From positions 3,782,001-3,846,000 of the forward strand of contig OZ059896.1 of NCBI GenBank assembly GCA_964057225.1: 64,000 nt of DNA, read 5' to 3'. This DNA comes from Auanema rhodensis. Lineage: Eukaryota > Nematoda > Chromadorea > Rhabditida > Rhabditidae. Positions 39,501 through 55,000 of this stretch are shown one piece after another. Positions within the stretch are counted from its first letter, which is position 1; each line of letters begins with the position of its first letter. The notes below the pieces were generated by a model. It was not told the origin of the DNA and did no database searches. It saw only the letters and a program-made list of their open reading frames with translations. A program made the translations under genes and the position numbers.

Positions 39501-42500
39501 CGATTTTCACCCTGAAGAATTAATTTTTTCGTTGAAAAACATTGTCCATCGTTTTTGCCTTGAAAAAAGGAATCTAAAAACATCTACTTTTTGCTAAATT
39601 ATTTTGAAATTTTTCGGGAAAATTTTTGTCAAAATGTTTTTGGAAGCAATGTTGAGTGTACATGGAAACTCAACATACACTAATGCATCATTTTTCAAAC
39701 GATCATAACTAATTTTTGTATTAAGCTTTTCTTAATGTAGTATAGTGCATTCGATGCGGATTTTTAAGCTGCGTCGATCTGTACTATCAGATTTGCGCTA
39801 GCTGGAAAATGCACCGAGATATGAACTGATATAAGTTCACACTTATATCCTCGATTTTCACCCTGAAGAATTAATTTTTTCGTTGAATTACATTGTCCAT
39901 CGTTTTTGCCTTGAAAAAAGGAATCTAAAAACATCTACTTTTCGCTAAATTATTTTGAAATTTTTCGAAAAAATTTTTGTCAAAATGTTTTTGGAAGCAA
40001 TTTTGAGTGTACATGGAAACTCAACATACACTAATGCATCATTTTTCAAACGATCATAACTTATTTTTGTATTAAGCGTTTCTCAATGTAGTATAGTGCA
40101 TTCGATGCGGATTTTTAAGCTGCGTCGATCTGTACTATCAGATTTGCGCTAGCTTGAAAATGCACCGAGATATCAACTGATATAAGTTCACACTTATATC
40201 CTCGATTTTCACCCTGAAGAATTAATTTTTTCGTTGAATAACATTGTCCATCGTTTTTGCCTCGAAAAAAGGAATCTAAAAACATCTACTTTTCGCTAAA
40301 TTATTTTGAAATTTTTCGAAAAAATTTTTGTCAAAATGTTTTTGGAAGCAATTTTGAGTGTACATGGAAACTCAACATACACTAATGCATCATTTTTCAA
40401 ACGATCATAACTTATTTTTGTATTAAGCGTTTCTCAATGTAGTATAGTGCATTCGATGCGGATTTTTAAGCTGCGTCGATCTGTACTATCAGATTTGCGC
40501 TAGCTTGAAAATGCACCGAGATATCAACTGATATAAGTTCACACTTATATCCTCGATTTTCACCCTGAAGAATTAATTTTTTCGTTGAATAACATTGTCC
40601 ATCGTTTTTGCCTCAAAAAAAGGAATCTAAAAACATCTACTTTTCGCTAAATTATTTTGAAATTTTTCGAAAAAATTTTTGTCAAAATGTTTTTGGAAGC
40701 AATTTTGAGTGTACATGGAAACTCAACATACACTAATGCATCATTTTTCAAACGATCATAACTAATTTTTGTATTAAGCGTTTCTCAATGTAGTATAGTG
40801 CATTCGATGCGGATTTTTAAGCTGCGTCGATTTGTACTATCAGATTTGCGCTAGCTTGAAAATGCACCGAGATATCAACTGATATAAGTTCACACCTATA
40901 TCCTCGATTTTCACCCTGAAGAATTAATTTTTTCGTTGAATAACATTGTCCATCGTTTTTGCCTTGAAAAAAGGAATCTAAAAACATCTACTTTTTGCTA
41001 AATTATTTTGAAATTTTTCGAAAAAATTTTTGTCAAAATGTTTTTGGAAGCAATTTTGAGTGTACATGGAAACTCAACATACACTAATGCATCATTTTTC
41101 AAACGATCATAACTTATTTTTGTATTAAGCGTTTCTCAATGTAGTATAGTGCATTCGATGCGGATTTTTAAGCTGCGTCGATCTGTACTATCAGATTTGC
41201 GCTAGCTTGAAAATGCACCGAGATATGAACTGATATAAGTTCACACTTATATCCTCGATTTTCACCCTGAAGAATTAATTTTTTCGTTGAATTACATTGT
41301 CCATCGTTTTTGCCTTGAAAAAAGGAATCTAAAAACATCTACTTTTTGCTGAATTATTTTGAAATTTTTCGAAAAAATTTTTGTCAAAATGTTTTTGGAA
41401 GCAATTTTGAGTGTACATGGAAACTCAACATACACTAATGCATCATTTTTCAAACGATCATAACTAATTTTTGTATTAAGCGTTTCTCAATGTAGTATAG
41501 TGCATTCGATGCGGATTTTTAAGCTGCGTCGATCTGTACTATCAGATTTGCGCTAGCTTGAAAATGCACCGAGATATCAACTGATATAAGTTCACACCTA
41601 TATCCTCGATTTTCACCCTGAAGAATTAATTTTTTCGTTGAAAAACATTGTCCATCGTTTTTGCCTTGAAAAAAGGAATCTAAAAACATCTACTTTTTGC
41701 TAAATTATTTTGAAATTTTTCGGGAAAATTTTTGTCAAAATGTTTTTGGAAGCAATGTTGAGTGTACATGGAAACTCAACATACACTAATGCATCATTTT
41801 TCAAACGATCATAACTAATTTTTGTATTAAGCTTTTCTTAATGTAGTATAGTGCATTCGATGCGGATTTTTAAGCTGCGTCGATCTGTGTTATCAGATTT
41901 GCGCTAGCTTGAAAATGCACCGAGATATCAACTGATATAAGTTCACACCTATATCCTCGATTTTCACCCTGAAGAATTAATTTTTTCGTTGAATTACATT
42001 GTCCATCGTTTTTACCTCGAAAAAAGGAATCTAAAAACATCTACTTTTCGCTAAATTATTTCGAAATTTTTCGAAAAAATTTTTGTCAAAATGTTTTTGG
42101 AAGCAATTTTGAGTGAACATGGAAACTCAACATACACTATTGCATCATTTTTCAAACGATCATAACTAATTTTTGTATTAAGCTTTTCTTAATGTAGTAT
42201 AGTGCATTCGATGCGGATTTTTAAGCTGCGTCGATCTGTACTATCAGATTTGCGCAAGCTGGAAAATGCACCGAGATATGAACTGATATAAGTTCACACT
42301 TATATCCTCGATTTTCACCCTGAAGAATTAATTTTTTCGTTGAATTACATTGTCCATCGTTTTTGCCTTGAAAAAAGGAATCTAAAAACATCTACTTTTC
42401 GCTAAATTATTTTGAAATTTTTCGAAAAAATTTTTGTCAAAATGTTTTTGGAAGCAATTTTGAGTGTACATGGAAACTCAACATACACTAATGCATCATT

Positions 42501-45500
42501 TTTCAAACGATCATAACTTATTTTTGTATTAAGCGTTTCTCAATGTAGTATAGTGCATTAGATGCGGATTTTTAAGCTGCGTCGATCTGTACTATCAGAT
42601 TTGCGCTAGCTTGAAAATGCACCGAGATATCAACTGATATAAGTTCACACTTATATCCTCGATTTTCACCCTGAAGAATTAATTTTTTCGTTGAATAACA
42701 TTGTCCATCGTTTTTGCCTCAAAAAAAGGAATCTAAAAACATCTACTTTTCGCTAAATTATTTTGAAATTTTTCGAAAAAATTTTTGTCAAAATGTTTTT
42801 GGAAGCAATTTTGAGTGTACATGGAAACTCAACATACACTAATGCATCATTTTTCAAACGATCATAACTAATTTTTGTATTAAGCGTTTCTCAATGTAGT
42901 ATAGTGCATTCGATGAGGATTTTCAAGCTGCGTCGATCTGTGTTATCAGATTTCCGCTAGCTTAAAAATGCACCGAGATATCAACTGATATAAGTTCACA
43001 CCTATATCCTCGATTTTCACCCTGAAGAATTAATTTTTTCGTTGAATAACATTGTCCATCGTTTTTGCCTTGAAAAAAGGAATCTAAAAACATCTACTTT
43101 TTGCTAAATTATTTTGAAATTTTTCGAAAAAATTTTTGTCAAAATGTTTTTGGAAGCAATGTTGAGTGTACATGGAAACTCAACATACACTAATGCATCA
43201 TTTTTCAAACGATCATAACTAATTTTTGTATTAAGCTTTTCTTAATGTAGTATAGTGCATTCGATGCGGACTTTTAAGCTGCGTCGATCTGTGTTATCAG
43301 ATTTGCGCTAGCTTAAAAATGCACCGAGATATCAACTGATATAAGTTCACACCTATATCCTCGATTTTCACCCTGAAGAATTAATTTTTTCGTTGAATAA
43401 CATTGTCCATCGTTTTTGCCTTGAAAAAAGGAATCTAAAAACATCTACTTTTTGCTAAATTATTTTGAAATTTTTCGAAAAAATTTTTGTCAAAATGTTT
43501 TTGGAAGCAATTTTGAGTGTACATGGAAACTCAACATACACTATTGCATCATTTTTCAAACGATCATAACTAATTTTTGTATTAAGCTTTTCTTAATGTA
43601 GTATAGTGCATTCGATGCGGATTTTTAAGCTGCGTCGATCTGTACTATCAGATTTGCGCTAGCTTGAAAATGCACCGAGATATGAACTGATATAAGTTCA
43701 CACATATATCCTCGATTTTCACCCTGAAGAATTAATTTTTTCGTTGAATTACATTGTCCATCGTTTTTGCCTTAAAAAAAGGAATCTAAAAACATCTACT
43801 TTTTGCTAAATTATTTTGAAATTTTTCGAAAAAATTTTTGTCAAAATGTTTTTGGAAGCAATTTTGAGTGTACATGGAAACTCAACATACACTATTGCAT
43901 CATTTTTCAAACGATCATAACTAATTTTTGTATTAAGCTTTTCTTAATGTAGTATAGTGCATTCGATGCGGACTTTTAAGCTGCGTCGATCTGTGTTATC
44001 AGATTTGCGCTAGCTTGAAAATGCACCGAGATATCAACTGATATAAGTTCACATTTATATCCTCGATTTTCACCCTGAAGAATTAATTTTTTCGTTGAAT
44101 AACATTGTCCATCGTTTTTGCCTCGAAAAAAGGAATCTAAAAAGATCTGCTTTTCGCTAAATTATTTTGAAATTTTTCGAAAAAATTTTTGTCAAAATGT
44201 TTTTGGAAGCAATGTTGAGTGTACATGGAAACTCAACATACACTAATGCATCATTTTTCAAACGATCATAACTAATTTTTGTATTAAGCTTTTCTTAATG
44301 TAGTATAGTGCATTCGATGCGGACTTTTAAGCTGCGTCGATCTGTGTTATCAGATTTGCGCTAGCTTAAAAATGCACCGAGATATCAACTGATATAAGTT
44401 CACACCTATATCCTCGATTTTCACCCTGAAGAATTAATTTTTTCGTTGAATAACATTGTCCATCGTTTTTGCCTTGAAAAAAGGAATCTAAAAACATCTA
44501 CTTTTTGCTAAATTATTTTGAAATTTTTCGAAAAAATTTTTGTCAAAATGTTTTTGGAAGCAATTTTGAGTGTACATGGAAACTCAACATACACTAATGC
44601 ATCATTTTTCAAACGATCATAACTAATTTTTGTATTAAGCTTTTCTTAATGTAGTATAGTGCATTCGATGCGGATTTTTAAGCTGCGTCGATCTGTGTTA
44701 TCAGATTTGCGCTAGCTTGAAAATGCACCGAGATATCAACTGATATAAGTTCACACCTATATCCTCGATTTTCACCCTGAAGAATTAATTTTTTCGTTGA
44801 ATTACATTGTCCATCGTTTTTGCCTCAAAAAAAGGAATCTAAAAACATCTACTTTTCGCTAAATTATTTTGAAATTTTTCGAAAAAATTTTTGTCAAAAT
44901 GTTTTTGGAAGCAATTTTGAGTGTACATGGAAACTCAACATACACTATTGCATCATTTTTCAAACGATCATAACTAATTTTTGTATTAAGCTTTTCTTAA
45001 TGTAGTATAGTGCATTCGATGCGGATTTTTAAGCTGCGTCGATCTGTACTATCAGATTTGCGCTAGCTTGAAAATGCACCGAGATATGAACTGATATAAG
45101 TTCACACTTATATCCTCGATTTTCACCCTGAAGAATTAATTTTTTCGTTGAATTACATTGTCCATCGTTTTTGCCTTAAAAAAAGGAATCTAAAAACATC
45201 TACTTTTCGCTAAATTATTTTGAAATTTTTCGAAAAAATTTTTGTCAAAATGTTTTTGGAAGCAATTTTGAGTGTACATGGAAACTCAACATACACTAAT
45301 GCATCATTTTTCAAACGATCATAACTAATTTTTGTATTAAGCTTTTCTTAATGTAGTATAGTGCATTCGATGCGGATTTTTAAGCTGCGTCGATCTGTGT
45401 TATCAGATTTCCGCTAGCTTAAAAATGCACCGAGATATCAACTGATATAAGTTCACACCTATATCCTCGATTTTCACCCTGAAGAATTAATTTTTTCGTT

Positions 45501-46042
45501 GAATAACATTGTCCATCGTTTTTGCCTTGAAAAAAGGAATCTAAAAACATCTACTTTTTGCTAAATTATTTTGAAATTTTTCGAAAAAATTTTTGTCAAA
45601 ATGTTTTTGGAAGCAATGTTGAGTGTACATGGAAACTCAACATACACTAATGCATCATTTTTCAAACGATCATAACTAATTTTTGTATTAAGCTTTTCTT
45701 AATGTAGTATAGTGCATTCGATGCGGACTTTTAAGCTGCGTCGATCTGTGTTATCAGATTTGCGCTAGCTTAAAAATGCACCGAGATATCAACTGATATA
45801 AGTTCACACCTATATCCTCGATTTTCACCCTGAAGAATTAATTTTTTCGTTGAATAACATTGTCCATCGTTTTTGCCTTGAAAAAAGGAATCTAAAAACA
45901 TCTACTTTTTGCTAAATTATTTTGAAATTTTTCGAAAAAATTTTTGTCAAAATGTTTTTGGAAGCAATGTTGAGTGTACATGGAAACTCAACATACACTA
46001 ATGCATCATTTTTCAAACGATCATAACTAATTTTTGTATTAA

Positions 46043-49000
46043 GCTTTTCTTAATGTAGTATAGTGCATTCGATGCGGACTTTTAAGCTGCGTCGATCTGT
46101 GTTATCAGATTTGCGCTAGCTTAAAAATGCACCGAGATATCAACTGATATAAGTTCACACCTATATCCTCGATTTTCACCCTGAAGAATTAACTTTTTCG
46201 TTGAATAACATTGTCCATCGTTTTTGCCTTGAAAAAAGGAATCTAAAAACATCTACTTTTTGCTAAATTATTTTGAAATTTTTCGAAAAAATTTTTGTCA
46301 AAATGTTTTTGGAAGCAATTTTGAGTGTACATGGAAACTCAACATACACTATTGCATCATTTTTCAAACGATCATAACTAATTTTTGTATTAAGCTTTTC
46401 TTAATGTAGTATAGTGCATTCGATGCGGATTTTTAAGCTGCGTCGATCTGTACTATCAGATTTGCGCTAGCTTGAAAATGCACCGAGATATGAACTGATA
46501 TAAGTTCACACATATATCCTCGATTTTCACCCTGAAGAATTAATTTTTTCGTTGAATTACATTGTCCATCGTTTTTGCCTTAAAAAAAGGAATCTAAAAA
46601 CATCTACTTTTCGCTAAATTATTTTGAAATTTTTCGAAAAAATTTTTGTCAAAATGTTTTTGGAAGCAATTTTGAGTGTACATGGAAACTCAACATACAC
46701 TAATGCATCATTTTTCAAACGATCATAACTAATTTTTGTATTAAGCGTTTCTCAATGTAGTATAGTGCATTCGATGCGGACTTTTAAGCTGCGTCGATCT
46801 GTGTTATCAGATTTGCGCTAGCTTGAAAATGCACCGAGATATCAACTGATATAAGTTCACACTTATATCCTCGATTTTCACCCTGAAGAATTAATTTTTT
46901 CGTCGAATAACATTGTCCATCGTTTTTGCCTCGAAAAAAGGAATCTAAAAACATCTACTTTTCGCTAAATTATTTTGAAATTTTTCGAAAAAATTTTTGT
47001 CAAAATGTTTTTGGAAGCAATTTTGAGTGTACATGGAAACTCAACATACACTAATGCATCATTTTTCAAACGATCATAACTAATTTTTGTATTAAGCGTT
47101 TCTCAATGTAGTATAGTGCATTCGATGAGGATTTTTAAGCTGCGTCGATCTGTGTTATCAGATTTCCGCTAGCTTAAAAATGCACCGAGATATCAACTGA
47201 TATAAGTTCACACCTATATCCTCGATTTTCACCCTGAAGAATTAATTTTTTCGTTGAATAACATTGTCCATCGTTTTTGCCTTGAAAAAAGGAATCTAAA
47301 AACATCTACTTTTTGCTAAATTATTTTGAAATTTTTCGAAAAAATTTTTGTCAAAATGTTTTTGGAAGCAATGTTGAGTGTACATGGAAACTCAACATAC
47401 ACTAATGCATCATTTTTCAAACGATCATAACTTATTTTTGTATTAAGCGTTTCTCAATGTAGTATAGTGCATTCGATGCGGATTTTTAAGCTGCGTCGAT
47501 CTGTACTATCAGATTTGCGCTAGCTTGAAAATGCACCGAGATATCAACTGATATAAGTTCACACCTATATCCTCGATTTTCACCCTGAAGAATTAATTTT
47601 TTCGTTGAAAAACATTGTCCATCGTTTTTGCCTTGTAAAAAGGAATCTAAAAACATCTACTTTTTGCTAAATTATTTTGAAATTTTTCGAAAAAATTTTT
47701 GTCAAAATGTTTTTGGAAGCAATGTTGAGTGTACATGGAAACTCAACATACACTAATGCATCATTTTTCAAACGATCATAACTTATTTTTGTATTAAGCG
47801 TTTCTCAATGTAGTATAGTGCATTCGATGCGGATTTTTAAGCTGCGTCGATCTGTACTATCAGATTTGCGCTAGCTTGAAAATGCACCGAGATATCAACT
47901 GATATAAGTTCACACCTATATCCTCGATTTTCACCCTGAAGAATTAATTTTTTCGTTGAAAAACATTGTCCATCGTTTTTGCCTTGTAAAAAGGAATCTA
48001 AAAACATCTACTTTTTGCTAAATTATTTTGAAATTTTTCGGGAAAATTTTTGTCAAAATGTTTTTGGAAGCAATGTTGAGTGTACATGGAAACTCAACAT
48101 ACACTAATGCATCATTTTTCAAACGATCATAACTAATTTTTGTATTAAGCGTTTCTCAATGTAGTATAGTGCATTAGATGCGGATTTTTAAGCTGCGTCG
48201 ATCTGTACTATCAGATTTGCGCTAGCTTGAAAATGCACCGAGATATCAACTGATATAAGTTCACACTTATATCCTCGATTTTCACCCTGAAGAATTAATT
48301 TTTTCGTTGAATAACATTGTCCATCGTTTTTGCCTCGAAAAAAGGAATCTAAAAACATCTACTTTTCGCTAAATTATTTTGAAATTTTTCGAAAAAATTT
48401 TTGTCAAAATGTTTTTGGAAGCAATTTTGAGTGTACATGGGAACTCAACATACACTAATGCATCATTTTTCAAACGATCATAACTAATTTTTGTATTAAG
48501 CGTTTCTCAATGTAGTATAGTGCATTCGATGCGGATTTTTAAGCTGCGTCGATCTGTACTATCAGATTTGCGCTAGCTTGAAAATGCACCGAGATATCAA
48601 CTGATATAAGTTCACACTTATATCCTCGATTTTCACCCTGAAGAATTAATTTTTTCGTTGAATAACATTGTCCATCGTTTTTGCCTCGAAAAAAGGAATC
48701 TAAAAACATCTACTTTTCGCTAAATTATTTTGAAATTTTTCGAAAAAATTTTTGTCAAAATGTTTTTGGAAGCAATTTTGAGTGTACATGGAAACTCAAC
48801 ATACACTAATGCATCATTTTTCAAACGATCATAACTAATTTTTGTATTAAGCGTTTCTCAATGTAGTATAGTGCATTCGATGAGGATTTTTAAGCTGCGT
48901 CGATCTGTGTTATCAGATTTCCGCTAGCTTAAAAATGCACCGAGATATCAACTGATATAAGTTCACACCTATATCCTCGATTTTCACCCTGAAGAATTAA

Positions 49001-50400
49001 TTTTTTCGTTGAATAACATTGTCCATCGTTTTTGCCTTGAAAAAAGGAATCTAAAAACATCTACTTTTTGCTAAATTATTTTGAAATTTTTCGAAAAAAT
49101 TTTTGTCAAAATGTTTTTGGAAGCAATGTTGAGTGTACATGGAAACTCAACATACACTAATGCATCATTTTTCAAACGATCATAACTTATTTTTGTATTA
49201 AGCGTTTCTCAATGTAGTATAGTGCATTCGATGCGGATTTTTAAGCTGCGTCGATCTGTACTATCAGATTTGCGCTAGCTTGAAAATGCACCGAGATATC
49301 AACTGATATAAGTTCACACTTATATCCTCGATTTTCACCCTGAAGAATTAATTTTTTCGTTGAATAACATTGTCCATCGTTTTTGCCTTGTAAAAAGGAA
49401 TCTAAAAACATCTACTTTTTGCTAAATTATTTTGAAATTTTTCGAAAAAATTTTTGTCAAAATGTTTTTGGAAGCAATTTTGAGTGTACATGGAAACTCA
49501 ACATACACTAATGCATCATTTTCCAAACGATCATAACTAATTTTTGTGATGAGCGTTTCTCCATGTAGTATAATGCATTCGATGCGGATTTTTAAGCTGC
49601 GTCGATCTGTGTTATCAGATTTGCGCTAGCTTAAAAATGCACCGAGATATCAACTGATATAAGTTCACACCTATATCCTCGATTTTCACCCTGAAGAATT
49701 AATTTTTTCGTTGAATTACATTGTCCATCGTTTTTGCCTCGAAAAAAGGAATCTAAAAACATCTACTTTTTGCTAAATTATTTTGAAATTTTTCGAAAAA
49801 ATTTTTGTCAAAATGTTTTTGGAAGCAATTTTGAGTGTACATGGAAACTCAACATACACTAATGCATCATTTTTCAAACGATCATAACTAATTTTTGTAT
49901 TAAGCGTTTCTCAATGTAGTATAGTGCATTCGATGCGGACTTTTAAGCTGCGTCGATCTGTGTTATCAGATTTCCGCTAGCTTAAAAATGCACCGAGATA
50001 TCAACTGATATAAGTTCACACTTATATCCTCGATTTTCACCCTGAAGAATTAATTTTTTCGTTGGATAACATTGTCCATCGTTTTTGCCTTGAAAAAAGG
50101 AATCTAAAAACATCTACTTTTTGCGAAATTATTTTGAAATTTTTCGAAAAAATTTTTGTCAAAATGTTTTTGGAAGCAATGTTGAGTGTACATGGAAACT
50201 CAACATACACTAATGCATCATTTTTCAAACGATCATAACTTATTTTTGTATTAAGCGTTTCTCAATGTAGTATAGTGCATTAGATGCGGATTTTTAAGCT
50301 GCGTCGATCTGTACTATCAGATTTGCGCTAGCTTGAAAATGCACCGAGATATCAACTGATATAAGTTTACACTTATATTCTCGATTTTCACCCTGAAGAA
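46043..50400 (+). repeat. 4.3-kb segmental duplication in array 2, copy A (17-unit offset)
   Basis: The block matches 52010-56367 at 5967 bp (17 x 351) on both ends. Landmarks are GAATTAACTTTTTCG, CACATATATCC with CCTTAAAAAAAGG, GATGAGGATTTT, CATTAGATGCGG, CATGGGAACTC and GATGAGCGTTTCTCC. Between about 47800 and 49310 the offset is 16 units instead: copy A carries an extra GAAAAACATT unit, and copy B regains a unit near 55168. Confidence 0.8.
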
Positions 50401-52009
50401 TTAATTTTTTCGTTGAATTACATTGTCCATCGTTTTTGCCTCGAAAAAAGGAATCTAAAAACATCTACTTTTCGCTAAATTATTTTGAAATTTTTCGAAA
50501 AAATTTTTGTCAAAATGTTTTTGGAAGCAATTTTGAGTGAACATGGAAACTCAACATACACTATTGCATCATTTTTCAAACGATCATAACTAATTTTTGT
50601 ATTAAGCTTTTCTTAATGTAGTATAGTGCATTCGATGCGGATTTTTAAGCTGCGTCGATCTGTACTATCAGATTTGCGCAAGCTGGAAAATGCACCGAGA
50701 TATGAACTGATATAAGTTCACACTTATATCCTCGATTTTCACCCTGAAGAATTAATTTTTTCGTTGAATTACATTGTCCATCGTTTTTGCCTTGAAAAAA
50801 GGAATCTAAAAACATCTACTTTTCGCTAAATTATTTTGAAATTTTTCGAAAAAATTTTTGTCAAAATGTTTTTGGAAGCAATTTTGAGTGTACATGGAAA
50901 CTCAACATACACTAATGCATCATTTTTCAAACGATCATAACTTATTTTTGTATTAAGCGTTTCTCAATGTAGTATAGTGCATTAGATGCGGATTTTTAAG
51001 CTGCGTCGATCTGTACTATCAGATTTGCGCTAGCTTGAAAATGCACCGAGATATCAACTGATATAAGTTCACACTTATATCCTCGATTTTCACCCTGAAG
51101 AATTAATTTTTTCGTTGAATAACATTGTCCATCGTTTTTGCCTCAAAAAAAGGAATCTAAAAACATCTACTTTTCGCTAAATTATTTTGAAATTTTTCGA
51201 AAAAATTTTTGTCAAAATGTTTTTGGAAGCAATTTTGAGTGTACATGGAAACTCAACATACACTAATGCATCATTTTTCAAACGATCATAACTAATTTTT
51301 GTATTAAGCGTTTCTCAATGTAGTATAGTGCATTCGATGAGGATTTTTAAGCTGCGTCGATCTGTGTTATCAGATTTCCGCTAGCTTAAAAATGCACCGA
51401 GATATCAACTGATATAAGTTCACACCTATATCCTCGATTTTCACCCTGAAGAATTAATTTTTTCGTTGAATAACATTGTCCATCGTTTTTGCCTTGAAAA
51501 AAGGAATCTAAAAACATCTACTTTTTGCTAAATTATTTTGAAATTTTTCGAAAAAATTTTTGTCAAAATGTTTTTGGAAGCAATGTTGAGTGTACATGGA
51601 AACTCAACATACACTAATGCATCATTTTTCAAACGATCATAACTAATTTTTGTATTAAGCGTTTCTCAATGTAGTATAGTGCATTCGATGAGGATTTTTA
51701 AGCTGCGTCGATCTGTGTTATCAGATTTGCGCTAGCTTAAAAATGCACCGAGATATCAACTGATATAAGTTCACACCTATATCCTCGATTTTCACCCTGA
51801 AGAATTAACTTTTTCGTTGAATAACATTGTCCATCGTTTTTGCCTTGAAAAAAGGAATCTAAAAACATCTACTTTTTGCTAAATTATTTTGAAATTTTTC
51901 GAAAAAATTTTTGTCAAAATGTTTTTGGAAGCAATTTTGAGTGTACATGGAAACTCAACATACACTAATGCATCATTTTTCAAACGATCATAACTAATTT
52001 TTGTATTAA

Positions 52010-55000
52010 GCTTTTCTTAATGTAGTATAGTGCATTCGATGCGGACTTTTAAGCTGCGTCGATCTGTGTTATCAGATTTGCGCTAGCTTAAAAATGCACC
52101 GAGATATCAACTGATATAAGTTCACACCTATATCCTCGATTTTCACCCTGAAGAATTAACTTTTTCGTTGAATAACATTGTCCATCGTTTTTGCCTTGAA
52201 AAAAGGAATCTAAAAACATCTACTTTTTGCTAAATTATTTTGAAATTTTTCGAAAAAATTTTTGTCAAAATGTTTTTGGAAGCAATTTTGAGTGTACATG
52301 GAAACTCAACATACACTATTGCATCATTTTTCAAACGATCATAACTAATTTTTGTATTAAGCTTTTCTTAATGTAGTATAGTGCATTCGATGCGGATTTT
52401 TAAGCTGCGTCGATCTGTACTATCAGATTTGCGCTAGCTTGAAAATGCACCGAGATATGAACTGATATAAGTTCACACATATATCCTCGATTTTCACCCT
52501 GAAGAATTAATTTTTTCGTTGAATTACATTGTCCATCGTTTTTGCCTTAAAAAAAGGAATCTAAAAACATCTACTTTTCGCTAAATTATTTTGAAATTTT
52601 TCGAAAAAATTTTTGTCAAAATGTTTTTGGAAGCAATTTTGAGTGTACATGGAAACTCAACATACACTAATGCATCATTTTTCAAACGATCATAACTAAT
52701 TTTTGTATTAAGCGTTTCTCAATGTAGTATAGTGCATTCGATGCGGACTTTTAAGCTGCGTCGATCTGTGTTATCAGATTTGCGCTAGCTTGAAAATGCA
52801 CCGAGATATCAACTGATATAAGTTCACACTTATATCCTCGATTTTCACCCTGAAGAATTAATTTTTTCGTTGAATAACATTGTCCATCGTTTTTGCCTCG
52901 AAAAAAGGAATCTAAAAACATCTACTTTTCGCTAAATTATTTTGAAATTTTTCGAAAAAATTTTTGTCAAAATGTTTTTGGAAGCAATTTTGAGTGTACA
53001 TGGAAACTCAACATACACTAATGCATCATTTTTCAAACGATCATAACTAATTTTTGTATTAAGCGTTTCTCAATGTAGTATAGTGCATTCGATGAGGATT
53101 TTTAAGCTGCGTCGATCTGTGTTATCAGATTTCCGCTAGCTTAAAAATGCACCGAGATATCAACTGATATAAGTTCACACCTATATCCTCGATTTTCACC
53201 CTGAAGAATTAATTTTTTCGTTGAATAACATTGTCCATCGTTTTTGCCTTGAAAAAAGGAATCTAAAAACATCTACTTTTTGCTAAATTATTTTGAAATT
53301 TTTCGAAAAAATTTTTGTCAAAATGTTTTTGGAAGCAATGTTGAGTGTACATGGAAACTCAACATACACTAATGCATCATTTTTCAAACGATCATAACTT
53401 ATTTTTGTATTAAGCGTTTCTCAATGTAGTATAGTGCATTCGATGCGGATTTTTAAGCTGCGTCGATCTGTACTATCAGATTTGCGCTAGCTTGAAAATG
53501 CACCGAGATATCAACTGATATAAGTTCACACCTATATCCTCGATTTTCACCCTGAAGAATTAATTTTTTCGTTGAAAAACATTGTCCATCGTTTTTGCCT
53601 TGTAAAAAGGAATCTAAAAACATCTACTTTTTGCTAAATTATTTTGAAATTTTTCGGGAAAATTTTTGTCAAAATGTTTTTGGAAGCAATGTTGAGTGTA
53701 CATGGAAACTCAACATACACTAATGCATCATTTTTCAAACGATCATAACTAATTTTTGTATTAAGCGTTTCTCAATGTAGTATAGTGCATTAGATGCGGA
53801 TTTTTAAGCTGCGTCGATCTGTACTATCAGATTTGCGCTAGCTTGAAAATGCACCGAGATATCAACTGATATAAGTTCACACTTATATCCTCGATTTTCA
53901 CCCTGAAGAATTAATTTTTTCGTTGAATAACATTGTCCATCGTTTTTGCCTCGAAAAAAGGAATCTAAAAACATCTACTTTTCGCTAAATTATTTTGAAA
54001 TTTTTCGAAAAAATTTTTGTCAAAATGTTTTTGGAAGCAATTTTGAGTGTACATGGGAACTCAACATACACTAATGCATCATTTTTCAAACGATCATAAC
54101 TAATTTTTGTATTAAGCGTTTCTCAATGTAGTATAGTGCATTCGATGCGGATTTTTAAGCTGCGTCGATCTGTACTATCAGATTTGCGCTAGCTTGAAAA
54201 TGCACCGAGATATCAACTGATATAAGTTCACACTTATATCCTCGATTTTCACCCTGAAGAATTAATTTTTTCGTTGAATAACATTGTCCATCGTTTTTGC
54301 CTCGAAAAAAGGAATCTAAAAACATCTACTTTTCGCTAAATTATTTTGAAATTTTTCGAAAAAATTTTTGTCAAAATGTTTTTGGAAGCAATTTTGAGTG
54401 TACATGGAAACTCAACATACACTAATGCATCATTTTTCAAACGATCATAACTAATTTTTGTATTAAGCGTTTCTCAATGTAGTATAGTGCATTCGATGAG
54501 GATTTTTAAGCTGCGTCGATCTGTGTTATCAGATTTCCGCTAGCTTAAAAATGCACCGAGATATCAACTGATATAAGTTCACACCTATATCCTCGATTTT
54601 CACCCTGAAGAATTAATTTTTTCGTTGAATAACATTGTCCATCGTTTTTGCCTTGAAAAAAGGAATCTAAAAACATCTACTTTTTGCTAAATTATTTTGA
54701 AATTTTTCGAAAAAATTTTTGTCAAAATGTTTTTGGAAGCAATGTTGAGTGTACATGGAAACTCAACATACACTAATGCATCATTTTTCAAACGATCATA
54801 ACTTATTTTTGTATTAAGCGTTTCTCAATGTAGTATAGTGCATTCGATGCGGATTTTTAAGCTGCGTCGATCTGTACTATCAGATTTGCGCTAGCTTGAA
54901 AATGCACCGAGATATCAACTGATATAAGTTCACACCTATATCCTCGATTTTCACCCTGAAGAATTAATTTTTTCGTTGAAAAACATTGTCCATCGTTTTT

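Noticed and set aside
50037-50228. 63-codon minus-strand frames (also 54951, 56004, 58460, 60719) as a repeated gene
   Set aside because: Open only where TTTGCTAAATT became TTTGCGAAATT, TTTGCTGAATT or TTTGTGAAATT, destroying a TAG. Nearly all other units are closed. No recognisable domain.
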